This document shows, one piece after another, positions 7,402-14,668 of a stretch of DNA of 49,759 bases. Position numbers and translations under genes: made by a program. Origin of the DNA: Chloroflexota bacterium (GTDB lineage: Bacteria; Chloroflexota; FW602-bin22; JACPRP01); the NCBI GenBank assembly GCA_016210495.1, contig JACQUC010000123.1, positions 1-49,759 on the forward strand. Direction: 5' to 3'. The notes under the pieces are model-generated. The model searched no databases. It was not told the origin of the DNA and worked only from the letters and a program-made list of their open reading frames with translations. Each line of letters opens with the position of its first letter. The stretch's first letter is position 1.

Positions 7402-7433
7402 GACGTTCAAAAGAGGCTGATGTATCAAGCAAT

Positions 7434-7510
7434 TGGTAGCGCATACGGGATTCGAACCCGTGGTCTCCGCCTTGAGAGGGCGGTGTCCTAGGCCGCTAGA
7501 CGAATGCGCC
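7434..7510 (-). tRNA. tRNA-Glu(CTC)
   Basis: Complete cloverleaf on the minus strand, with encoded CCA (7434-7436). The acceptor stem is GGCGCAT paired with ATGCGCT. The anticodon stem CCGCC/GGCGG encloses the loop CTCTCAA with anticodon CTC; the T arm is GGGTTCGAATCCC. The 3' 62 bases are the att core of the integrated element. Confidence 0.95.
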
Positions 7511-7519
7511 ATATCTGCT

Positions 7520-7607
7520 TGGTGCCGAAGGGGGGATTTGAACCCCCACGAGCGTTATGCCCACTACGCCCTGAACGTAGCGCGTCTGCCGGTTCCGCCA
7601 CTTCGGC
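7520..7607 (-). tRNA. tRNA-Leu(CAG)
   Basis: Class II tRNA, 88 nt including encoded CCA (7520-7522). The acceptor stem is GCCGAAG/CTTCGGC. The anticodon stem CTACG/CGTAG encloses the loop TTCAGGG (anticodon CAG), and a long variable arm follows. It is 9 bases upstream of tRNA-Glu in the same orientation, probably one transcript. Confidence 0.94.
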
Positions 7608-7637
7608 GCCCTTGCGATCCATTTCCCGATTATGGGG

Positions 7638-7710
<73 letters not shown>

Positions 7711-7800
7711 GGTTGGCAATTCCCCCAACAGGCACAATTCTACACCATTTTGGGGCCTTACCGCAAGATACTCGCCGTTTCTTCAAGCTAGGCACGAGTG

Positions 7801-7830
7801 TTGACAAATGACCTGACGAGTTGTTATCAT
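7801..7830 (+). promoter_or_regulatory. sigma-70 promoter for the ferredoxin/UbiD-1 unit
   Basis: -35 TTGACA (7801-7806), 18-base spacer, -10 TATCAT (7825-7830). The region through CGTG at 7834 closely matches the promoter upstream of flavoprotein 2 (28068-28039, minus strand), including much of the spacer. Homology ends where the flavoprotein fragment begins. Confidence 0.75.
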
Positions 7831-7834
7831 CGTG

Positions 7835-7957
7835 GCTCGGTGGCTTAGATGGACCTTTGCCAAGTTAGAGGACGACGAGGTGCGCATCTGGGACGAGCCG
7901 GTGCAACAGGACGGGGGTTCGTGTGAAAAGAAGCGTCGCGAGGAAGGAGCGCAATGA
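7835..7957 (+). pseudogene. 3' fragment of an AprA/FrdA-like flavoprotein gene
   Basis: Translation from 7835 reads ARWLRWTFAKLEDDEVRIWD-EPV, nearly identical to the C-terminus of flavoprotein 1 (19968-21647); the first 28 bases are identical in DNA. The ancestral stop (AAATAG in flavoprotein 1) is CAACAG here, so the frame continues 17 codons to a TGA that overlaps the ferredoxin ATG at 7954. Everything upstream in the gene, about 535 codons, is gone; a promoter like that of flavoprotein 2 abuts the fragment. GTG at 7832 could open a 41-codon leader peptide, but it lies too near the -10 to be convincing. This is a deletion scar. Confidence 0.9.
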
Positions 7958-8157
7958 CCCTGAGGATCATAAGCATTGATCGCTATCGTTGTATCGGGTG
8001 CACCGCCTGCGAGCAGGCTTGCCCGAATGACGTGATCCGTATGCGAGTCGGGAAGGCCTATCCCGCCTATCCCGAAGACTGCTCGCAGTGCTTTAGTTGC
8101 GAGGTGGACTGTCCTCACCAGTGCATCGTGATCGGTCCTGTCGAGGGGGTTGCCTAA
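7954..8157 (+). CDS. 2[4Fe-4S] ferredoxin, AprB-like (ferredoxin 1)
   Basis: Electron carrier of 67 aa with two CxxCxxCxxxCP-type cluster motifs (CIGCTACEQACP and CSQCFSCEVDCP), expected to hold two [4Fe-4S] clusters in the cytoplasm. It matches ferredoxin 2 (19717-19920) at 63 of 67 residues. The ATG overlaps the stop of the truncated flavoprotein frame, and the stop abuts the UbiD-1 ATG. The order flavoprotein, ferredoxin, UbiD recurs intact at 18212-21647, which suggests the ferredoxin passes electrons to or from the flavoprotein. With its own flavoprotein deleted, ferredoxin 1 may serve one of the other copies. Confidence 0.92.
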   Translation: MTLRIISIDRYRCIGCTACEQACPNDVIRMRVGKAYPAYPEDCSQCFSCEVDCPHQCIVIGPVEGVA

Positions 8158-9585
8158 ATGAGCTATCGTGACCTGAGAGGCTGGATAGACGAGGTGGACC
8201 GGCTGGGGGAGGTCAAGCGCTTCCGCCGGGCCGACTGGAACCTGGAGGTCGGCGCTCTCTGTACCCTGGTCAGTCCCACCGAGAACTGCCCCACGCTGCT
8301 GTTCGACGAGCTGAAGGGCTACCCGGCCGGCTACCGCATTCTGGTCAATCCATTGGCATCGTTGAACCGCATCGCCTTGACCTCGAGATTGCCTCTCAAT
8401 CTGAGCAAACGAGAGTACGTCTCACTTTGGAAGAAGAAGCTGAAAGAGCTTGTGCCAATCGAGCCGACGGTGGTTGAAAACGGCCCGGTGATGGAGAACG
8501 TACAGACGGGCGGTGACGTCGACGTCCTGGCGTTCCCTTCGCCGTTCTGGCACGCTGGAGATGGCGGAAGGTACATCGGCACGGCCACGGCGATCATCAC
8601 ACGGGATCCCGACGACGGTTGGGTTAACTTCGGCACGTACCGCACCGAGGTTATCGACCGCAACCACGTCGTGCCGTTCATCGCGTTCGGCAAGCACGGC
8701 CTCATCCATCGCGACAAATATCTGAAGCGGGGAAAGCCCTGCCCCGTGGCCGTGTCGGTGGGCCACGACCCGCTCATTTTTATGGCGGCCTCTTTGGAGG
8801 CGCCCTACGGGGTGAACGAGTACCGTTACGCCGGCGGCATCAAGGCTGAGCCGGTCGAAGTGATCAGAGGGCCCTTAACCGGGCTGCCGATCCCGGCGCG
8901 AGCCGAGATCGTCTTGGAAGGCGAGTTCATCCCGGGGCAGACCTTCGCGGAGGGGCCTTTTGGCGAGTGGACCGGCTACTACGGCAGCTCTTCGCGCAAC
9001 GAGCCGGTGATCGAGGTGAAGGCAGTCTACCATCGTAATGATCCGATCATCCTGGCCAATTTCCACGAAAAGGCGGTCAACGCGCCGACGATCCACCAGA
9101 ACATCATCAGATCGGGCATCATCCACCAGGAGCTGGAGCGGGCCGGCGTGCCGGACGTCGCAGGCGTTTGGTGCCACGAAGCGGGCGGGCCGCGCTTTCT
9201 GATCGCCGTGTCGATCAAGCAGCGTTACCCCGGCCACGCCAGGCAGGCGGCACAGGTGGCCACCTTCTGCCATGGTGGCGCGCACATGGGGCGCTACGTG
9301 ATCGTGGTCGACGACGACATCGACGTTGGGAATCTGGACGAGGTGATGTGGGCCGTTTGCAGCCGCACCGACCCCGAGAAGTCCATCGAGATATTCAAGC
9401 GGTGCTGGGGCTCCGAGATCGACCCGGTGATCCCGTTCAAGGAGAAGGGCCTCAGCTCCCGCGCCATCATCGACGCCTGCCGGCCCTGGGAATGGCGTGA
9501 CGACTTCCCCGCCGTCGCCGCCGTCAGCGAGGAATTGAAAGCCACTACCAGGGCCAAGTGGGGAGCGGAGCTTGACTGGCCGTAA
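8158..9585 (+). CDS. UbiD family prFMN-dependent decarboxylase (UbiD-1)
   Basis: Predicted reversible (de)carboxylase for an unsaturated or (hetero)aromatic acid, 475 aa, cytoplasmic. By alignment to the fungal Fdc1 pattern, the prFMN/metal ligands N157, H180 and E221 are present, as is the catalytic triad R162 (in NFGTYR), E265 and E270 (in EGPFGE). It starts directly after the ferredoxin stop. It is very similar to UbiD-3 and UbiD-4 and more distant from UbiD-2. The prFMN synthase UbiX is not in the window and must be encoded elsewhere. Not classical ubiquinone UbiD by context; the substrate is unknown. Confidence 0.92.
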   Translation: MSYRDLRGWIDEVDRLGEVKRFRRADWNLEVGALCTLVSPTENCPTLLFDELKGYPAGYRILVNPLASLNRIALTSRLPLNLSKREYVSLWKKKLKELVPIEPTVVENGPVMENVQTGGDVDVLAFPSPFWHAGDGGRYIGTATAIITRDPDDGWVNFGTYRTEVIDRNHVVPFIAFGKHGLIHRDKYLKRGKPCPVAVSVGHDPLIFMAASLEAPYGVNEYRYAGGIKAEPVEVIRGPLTGLPIPARAEIVLEGEFIPGQTFAEGPFGEWTGYYGSSSRNEPVIEVKAVYHRNDPIILANFHEKAVNAPTIHQNIIRSGIIHQELERAGVPDVAGVWCHEAGGPRFLIAVSIKQRYPGHARQAAQVATFCHGGAHMGRYVIVVDDDIDVGNLDEVMWAVCSRTDPEKSIEIFKRCWGSEIDPVIPFKEKGLSSRAIIDACRPWEWRDDFPAVAAVSEELKATTRAKWGAELDWP

Positions 9586-9653
9586 TGCTCAGCAAGGGCG
9601 CTCTGTGACCGTCGACACCCCGTCGTCGGCCAATGGGCCGGTTTGCCTCAGAA

Positions 9654-10301
9654 TCAGGATTTCCTTTGCGTCTGCCTTGCGAGGGCCTCCAGAGTGTCGT
9701 GCGAACCGAATCTATGCACCTTGGTGAGCAGCAATCTATAGCGAGAGGTTGGGTGCCATCGCCCATCAATCGGCACATGGCCTGCGCCGAATTCTTCCCG
9801 TATGGCTACTCCTGCCAGCACGTCTATGTCGACCGGAATGCCCGAAATCCTTTCCGGCTCGAATTCCCGCTGTGCTTTCGGAATGCTGCGTTGCCATGCC
9901 AGTAGTTCATCAAACGTGAACGGGATAGCGATGTACGCAACTAGAGCGGGGTTAACTATCTGGTACTCTGAGAGTAACGCCAGCAGCTTGGAATCGGATG
10001 AATCAGCGCCATGGGCAAACAGGAACTCCTCGCTGACCCCGCGGGTCGCCGCTGTGTGGAACGCCAAATTGCCGAAATCCAAGTCTGCAGTCTCAACCTG
10101 CTCTTCAAACGAGACGCTCCAGCGTAGCGGATGGTATCTAACCCGTCTGCTTCGCTGTGCAAGCACTATCTTGCTATCACTCGTCTCTATGATTCCGTGC
10201 ACACACAACATGTTCGGAACTGGGCACTGTGGAAAATTAAGAATGTAAGGTCGCAGGCTAGTCCACAGCTCTAAGCAGCATCCTAAAGCCAAACAAAGCA
10301 T
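9654..10301 (-). CDS. Nudix-hydrolase-like protein, possibly frameshifted
   Basis: Protein of up to 215 aa. 'CVHGIIETSDSKIVLAQRS' followed by 'ATRGVSEEF' resembles a Nudix strand-loop-helix with a degenerate box (R-G-V-S-E-E in place of REUxEE). Key Nudix glycines are missing, so activity is uncertain. Methionine at ~10211 is an alternative start. A good ribosome binding site lies instead before the overlapping 61-codon frame at 10258-10443, and the two frames may be one gene broken by a frameshift. It is convergent with UbiD-1 and unrelated to the catabolic genes. Confidence 0.5.
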   Translation of the reverse strand: MLCLALGCCLELWTSLRPYILNFPQCPVPNMLCVHGIIETSDSKIVLAQRSRRVRYHPLRWSVSFEEQVETADLDFGNLAFHTAATRGVSEEFLFAHGADSSDSKLLALLSEYQIVNPALVAYIAIPFTFDELLAWQRSIPKAQREFEPERISGIPVDIDVLAGVAIREEFGAGHVPIDGRWHPTSRYRLLLTKVHRFGSHDTLEALARQTQRKS

Positions 10302-10443
10302 GGAGTTTCAGCAGTCTACGCGCGTTAATGAGAAGACGGGTGGCCTCATCTCTGCCTACGGCCATCCTGTCGAAGTAATTGCCGCTCAGCCAATGTGGAT
10401 ACAACGTTATAGCTTTTCCTGCTTTCCCAAAAGGCGCAAGCAT
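10258..10443 (-). CDS. 61-aa ORF, possible N-terminal part of the Nudix-like gene
   Basis: The ATG at 10443 follows a near-perfect Shine-Dalgarno (AGGAGGT), unlike the downstream frame. The product is basic and helical (ATRLLINARRLLKLHALFG). It ends at a TAG within the overlap with 10301-9654. A one-base shift near 10260 would join it to SLRPYILNF of the next frame and give a ~260-aa protein. It could equally be an independent small protein. Confidence 0.35.
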   Translation of the reverse strand: MLAPFGKAGKAITLYPHWLSGNYFDRMAVGRDEATRLLINARRLLKLHALFGFRMLLRAVD

Positions 10444-11072
10444 CGCTCTGTACCTCCTCGTGAAACTCCGCCGGGTTTGGAAGGATCTGAGGGGGTCCCT
10501 CGTAATACGTGTGGGGTATGAAGATCCGATACGTAACTGCCCAATATGTGTATTATAGGTCGCTCGACCTAATAGTCAATATCAGCGGTCTTCTTCGGAG
10601 CGCACCTCTGGAATCTTCCCCACCTGCCTGTCGGTGAGCCGTCTACGTGGTCTGCGCAAGCGATACCCGATGCCTTTGGGCCAACCATGTGTTGCCAGTG
10701 ACGAGGCATAGCAGGCATCTCGGCCCTGAACGGACCGTCGCAGCCCGCAAACCGGCCTTGTCTCCCGCCCAGCGGCCTGAAGCGGTTGCTTTAGCGCCGC
10801 GACTCCACCGCTGCCGAGACGCTTCCCATCCGAAGAAGTCAGGGAGTATCCACAGAAGGCTGGCGTAACTACGTCTTTTGTTGAACCGACGGAGCGCTGG
10901 AGCAGACGTTCCTATGCCAGACCTTACGGCTCAATCCTGCGCAGGCTTGAAAACTAATCAAAGTGTGGATGGTAGCTTATGTGCTCGAGCTCCCTTCGTC
11001 GCCCAACCAGAGCCGCGTTTTGACAGATGTTGCTCACCACAAATGGAGCGGTCATAGACAGCCTTTGTCGCC
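10444..11072. other. non-coding or decayed stretch
   Basis: About 630 bases with no gene I can support. Open frames are short and lack ribosome binding sites. An inverted repeat AGGTCG-CT-CGACCT lies near 10557-10570. The composition and broken frames suggest degraded accessory DNA, but I could not assign it to a transposase. Confidence 0.5.
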
Positions 11073-11348
11073 TTACTCCGTTTCTGCCACCGCCTCCTCG
11101 GCCACGCCTTCTTCACACACCTGACGCAGTTCATCGAAATCCTCAGGGCGCTTGCGAGGTGTGACTGAGCCAAAGGTCATCCGTGCCACTGACGGCACAG
11201 ACCTCAAAGTGACCCCGATCCTGTCTTCCTCAATCTTGCCAACCGACATACCAACGCAACCACCCGACTTCAGCGTCAGACTCCTGCGGATTTCGGCTGG
11301 AACGGTTATCTGCCCCAGGCGCGTCACCACCGCAAAGAATTCCTCCAT
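11073..11348 (-). CDS. AbrB/MazE-type swapped-hairpin DNA-binding protein
   Basis: About 91 aa. The N-terminal 'VVTRLGQITVPAEIRRSLTL' is the classic AbrB/SpoVT/MazE beta-hairpin dimer motif (G-Q-I-T-V-P-x-E-I-R). The C-terminal tail is acidic, as in antitoxins that mask a toxin. ATG 11348 with GAGAGG upstream is preferred over 11369. No PIN, MazF or Fic toxin follows downstream, so it is either an orphan antitoxin left in a decayed patch or a stand-alone regulator. Confidence 0.75.
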   Translation of the reverse strand: MEEFFAVVTRLGQITVPAEIRRSLTLKSGGCVGMSVGKIEEDRIGVTLRSVPSVARMTFGSVTPRKRPEDFDELRQVCEEGVAEEAVAETE

Positions 11349-11417
11349 ACACTGCCTCTCATCTGCCACAACCCTGATCCGCTTATCCGCTCCGTATCCG
11401 CTGACACCGAGCCCAGC

Positions 11418-12926
11418 CTACAGATCTGCATACCTGCTGAAAGCCAGCTTCTCTTTGCTTACCGCGTCCGCCATCCGATCCAGCACGCCCCGGGCAGCGG
11501 CAAAACGCTCGTGTCCTGCGTGTATCCGTCTATACATCCGGCTCACGATTTCCTGCGCTTCCGCGTGCAAAGCGCTTACGTCGACGGTGAGGACCTCTCC
11601 CCGCTCCACGACGACCCTGCCTCCTACCAGCACGGTATCCACGGAGGACCCTAGCTCACTGTAGGCCATTTGCGCGACGAGACTCTCTTTCGGCATCATG
11701 AACAGCGCTTCGTCGTTCAGCACGACCAGGTCGGCAAGATAGCCGGGCGCGGTCTGGCCGACCTTCTGCCGCATAACCCTCGCGCCGCCCGTTACACACA
11801 TGTCCCATGCGTCCAGCGCCGAGATCCAGCTCTCGCGCGGGCCGTAGAGCTTGCCCAGTAGCGCCGCGAATTTCATCACCTCGATCATATTGTGGTTGTC
11901 GGCGCTCCCGGCGCCGTCCGCCCCCAGCGCGACGTTCAGCCCCCTGGCCCGCATCCGCTGCACCGGCGCGATGCCGCTGCCAATGCGCATGTTGCTCAGT
12001 GGATTGTGTACGATGCTGGAGCCGGTTTCGGCTAGGATGGCAATGTCGACGTCATCCACCCACACGCCGTGCGCAAAAGACGTGTTGGGTCCGACGCAGC
12101 CCACCCGCCGCAGGAACTCTCCGGTTGAGCCGCCGAACTTCTTTCGAGAGACCACAGCCTGCAATTTGGTTTCTAGCAGATGAGTCTGTATCGGCGCATC
12201 GTACTTCCTGGCGAGCTCGACGGTCTGTTCCATCATCTCCCCGCTGCAGCGGTGGGTGCCCGTGGGGGCTAGTCCAGGCGTGATCAAGGTATGTCGCCCG
12301 GTCCAGCGCCGAAGGTAGCTATCGAGGGTCTTGGCAATCTCGCCAGGATCAGGTGGTGGCCCGGCGTCCAAGATCGAGGCCTCCGCCGCAACCTCCAAGA
12401 GGTGCACGGGCATGGTCTGAGAAAACGTCATATCACTGTACGACGGGGCCGCGACCGCCCTGATGCCCACGTCGACGTATGCCTGCATCACCGCGTCCAT
12501 CTGGCTATCGAACTGGCGCCAGTTGATGTTCAGAGTGTCCACGAGCCCAGTTGTGCCCGTCAGCAGGAACTCTGCCGCCGCCAGCGCGCTGAGGACGTAC
12601 ACGTCCTTCACTCCATCCCTATCTGAAGGAGTGAAGGACACGTCCCGGCTGCTCCGCTCGTCCTCGACCAAGATCATGTACAGGCGCCAGTGCTCCAAAG
12701 GCAAGTTGTCTGCCATACCTCGCTGCAGCAGTGTCGTCGTGTGGCTATGCGCACTGATCAGGCCGGGCATGACGATCTTTCCCTTCAGATCCATCACGCG
12801 GTCTGCCTCACGCCTGGTCTCGGCTCCCACCTGGATGATGGTGTCACCCTCGATCAAGATATCGGCCCGCGCTAGCTCGCGAGAGGGATCCAAGAGGTAG
12901 CCATTCTTGAGTAGAATAGTGGTCAT
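11418..12926 (-). CDS. TRZ/ATZ family amidohydrolase (deaminase/chlorohydrolase-like)
   Basis: Metal-dependent hydrolase of 502 aa from the family of cytosine/guanine deaminases, 5'-deoxyadenosine/SAH deaminase and triazine hydrolases. Metal motif H60-S-H62 follows MPGLISA. Further conserved segments are PTGTH, PIQTHLLET (metal His), FAHGVW, and GADGAGSADNHN with the catalytic Asp. The ATG at 12926 (AGGAGGG upstream) is chosen over longer in-frame starts. It is the last gene of the minus-strand catabolic run, 309 bases after UbiD-2. A role in removing an amino or amine group from an N-heterocycle fits the neighbourhood, but the substrate cannot be read from sequence. Confidence 0.88.
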   Translation of the reverse strand: MTTILLKNGYLLDPSRELARADILIEGDTIIQVGAETRREADRVMDLKGKIVMPGLISAHSHTTTLLQRGMADNLPLEHWRLYMILVEDERSSRDVSFTPSDRDGVKDVYVLSALAAAEFLLTGTTGLVDTLNINWRQFDSQMDAVMQAYVDVGIRAVAAPSYSDMTFSQTMPVHLLEVAAEASILDAGPPPDPGEIAKTLDSYLRRWTGRHTLITPGLAPTGTHRCSGEMMEQTVELARKYDAPIQTHLLETKLQAVVSRKKFGGSTGEFLRRVGCVGPNTSFAHGVWVDDVDIAILAETGSSIVHNPLSNMRIGSGIAPVQRMRARGLNVALGADGAGSADNHNMIEVMKFAALLGKLYGPRESWISALDAWDMCVTGGARVMRQKVGQTAPGYLADLVVLNDEALFMMPKESLVAQMAYSELGSSVDTVLVGGRVVVERGEVLTVDVSALHAEAQEIVSRMYRRIHAGHERFAAARGVLDRMADAVSKEKLAFSRYADL

Positions 12927-13235
12927 CGTCCCTCCTAAGCCAGCACCCGTACCTGCTAAGCGGCTTGACGGCGACCCCGATGTATCGGGGCGCCGAAGGA
13001 CACCCAGGCCCGCTAGCGTTGTCTCCGACGCAGCCGGGCCTTTAACATACATGGCCACTTCGTGCGCTCTACCAGGCTCTCCGGCTGTACCCGGCCACAA
13101 ACGACAGAACAAAGGATCTCGTCATGGCGGAGCGGCCCTCATGGTACCCGCGATTCCAGGCCACACTTTCGTGCAAGCCCGTATCCCGTCGAGTGTGACT
13201 TGGCGGCCGATAGGGTGCGGTCTCCGCGCCCTGCG
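12927..13235. other. intergenic region with a small palindrome
   Basis: 309 bases between UbiD-2 and the amidohydrolase. It contains the inverted repeat CCCCGAT-GT-ATCGGGG (12975-12990), extended by GCG/CGC, which could be a terminator-like hairpin (no T-run) or a small dispersed repeat. No gene and no convincing promoter seen. Confidence 0.5.
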
Positions 13236-14657
13236 TCAGCTAGTCAGGTGCCCCCACTTCTCCAGGGCTCTGCGGCGCACCTCCGGGCTCGGCTCGTTGA
13301 CGGGTGGGAACTTATCTTTCCACTCGTAGGGCCGGCAGGCGTCGATGATGGCGCGCGAGTTGAACCCTTTGTGATCGGGATGTATGGCCGGATCCAGGGG
13401 CCCGCTCAAGGCACGATGGATGATGTCGATAGCCCCAGCAGGGTCGGCGCGGGTACACATCGCCCAGACGACCTCGTTCAGGTCGGTGACGTCGATATCT
13501 TCGTCGGTGACGATAACGTACCTGCCCAAGTAGGCGCCGTTGTGGCACATAGCGGCGATGTGACCAGCTTGTCGAGCGTGTCCTGGGTACCTCTGCTTGA
13601 TGGCGACGGCCAGCAGGAGGTGCGACCCACCCACCGGATGGCACCAGGCGTTGACCACGTCCGGCACACCGGCCTTCTCCATTTCATCCAGCAGGAAGGC
13701 CGAACGCAGGAAGGCACGGTAGTGCGACTCCTCTCCGGGTGGCTTGTTGGGGGGACAGCCAAATATGATCGGGTTGTTGCGGTGATAGATCGCCTTCACT
13801 TCGATGACAGGTTCCTCGCGGGCGGAGCTGGCGTAATAGCCCGTCCACTCTCCGAACGGGCCCTCCATCAGCTTCAGGTCCGGCGGCGCAAACCCCTCGA
13901 TGACTATCTCCGCGTTGGCCGGGATCGGCAGACCGGTGTACTTGCCCTTGATCACCGGAACGGGCTCGCCTGAGACGCCGCCGGCCCAGGCGTATTCGCT
14001 AATCCCGTAAGGCACCTCACTCGCCGATGCCAGGTACAGCAGCGGGTCGACGCCGATGGCGACCGCGATTGGGCACGGTTGGCCCCGATTCAGGTACTTG
14101 TTGCGCTGTATGTACCCGTGCTTGCCAGGGCTGACGTAGAAGCCGACCCGCTTGGCGTCGTGAACCATCACGCGGTAGGTGCCGAGGTTAACCCAGCCCT
14201 CGTCGGGATCGACGGTGATGTCACAGCTACCCGTGCCGATGTAGCGACCTCCGTCGAGCTCGTGCCAAATTGGCGTCGGGAAGGCGAGCACATCTATGTC
14301 GTCGCCCTCCTTGATGTTCTCCATAACCGGACCGTCCGACACGAGAACGGGGTCGACGGGCTTGATCTGCGTCACTTTACGGCGCCACATCTGGGTGAGC
14401 TCCGGCAACGGGATATCGGTGGGAAGCCCAAGCGTCAAGGCGATCCGCCGATACGAGCCGTAGCCGTTGACCATCACGCGGTATCCCTGCGGATAGCCCG
14501 GGATGTTGTCGAAAATCACCACCGGCGAGCCCTGCTTGTGGTGCAGCAACTCGGTGGCCATGCCGATATCTTCCTGCCAGGTCGCACCGTCGACCCTGCG
14601 CAGCTCGCCGATCTCGTCGACGCGCTCGATCCAGTCTCGTAAGTCTTTTGCGAACAT
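13236..14657 (-). CDS. UbiD family prFMN-dependent decarboxylase (UbiD-2)
   Basis: 473 aa, the most divergent of the four UbiD paralogues here. The prFMN/metal residues N157, H180 and E221 and catalytic R162, E265 and E270 are all at the same positions as in UbiD-1. It differs in the N-terminal region and in the loop after EIVIEG (FAPPDLK instead of EFIPGQ), and in residues 165-176 near the active-site entrance, so a different substrate is likely. The start has AGGAG upstream. It lies 11 bases after binding protein SBP-1, so uptake and decarboxylation are probably cotranscribed from the promoter at 15786-15814. Confidence 0.92.
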   Translation of the reverse strand: MFAKDLRDWIERVDEIGELRRVDGATWQEDIGMATELLHHKQGSPVVIFDNIPGYPQGYRVMVNGYGSYRRIALTLGLPTDIPLPELTQMWRRKVTQIKPVDPVLVSDGPVMENIKEGDDIDVLAFPTPIWHELDGGRYIGTGSCDITVDPDEGWVNLGTYRVMVHDAKRVGFYVSPGKHGYIQRNKYLNRGQPCPIAVAIGVDPLLYLASASEVPYGISEYAWAGGVSGEPVPVIKGKYTGLPIPANAEIVIEGFAPPDLKLMEGPFGEWTGYYASSAREEPVIEVKAIYHRNNPIIFGCPPNKPPGEESHYRAFLRSAFLLDEMEKAGVPDVVNAWCHPVGGSHLLLAVAIKQRYPGHARQAGHIAAMCHNGAYLGRYVIVTDEDIDVTDLNEVVWAMCTRADPAGAIDIIHRALSGPLDPAIHPDHKGFNSRAIIDACRPYEWKDKFPPVNEPSPEVRRRALEKWGHLTS

Positions 14658-14668
14658 CCAGTCTCCTC

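Larger units (their letters stand above)
592..7495. mobile_element. tRNA-Glu-integrated genetic element, about 6.84 kb
   Basis: The element is delimited by the 62-bp perfect direct repeat (592-653 and 7434-7495), which comes from the 3' part of tRNA-Glu(CTC). Integration restored the intact tRNA at the right end and pushed the fragment to the left end. Contents: tyrosine recombinase, HTH and RHH regulators, primase-helicase, resolvase-like nuclease and small proteins. I see no capsid, terminase large subunit, relaxase or type IV secretion gene, so it is a small integrative replicon or satellite-like element. Just inside the ends lie an 11-bp inverted repeat (662-672 and 7416-7426) and TGACACCA arrays. 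The integrase gene sits at the end away from the intact tRNA and points inward. Confidence 0.92.

Noticed and set aside
10647..10868. Possible transposase remnant
   Set aside because: A few zinc-finger-like and basic stretches can be imagined, but no frame gives a recognisable transposase motif.
10958..11072. Toxin gene downstream of the AbrB-like protein
   Set aside because: The short frame there has no PIN, MazF or RelE pattern and is an out-of-frame shadow of the antitoxin end.
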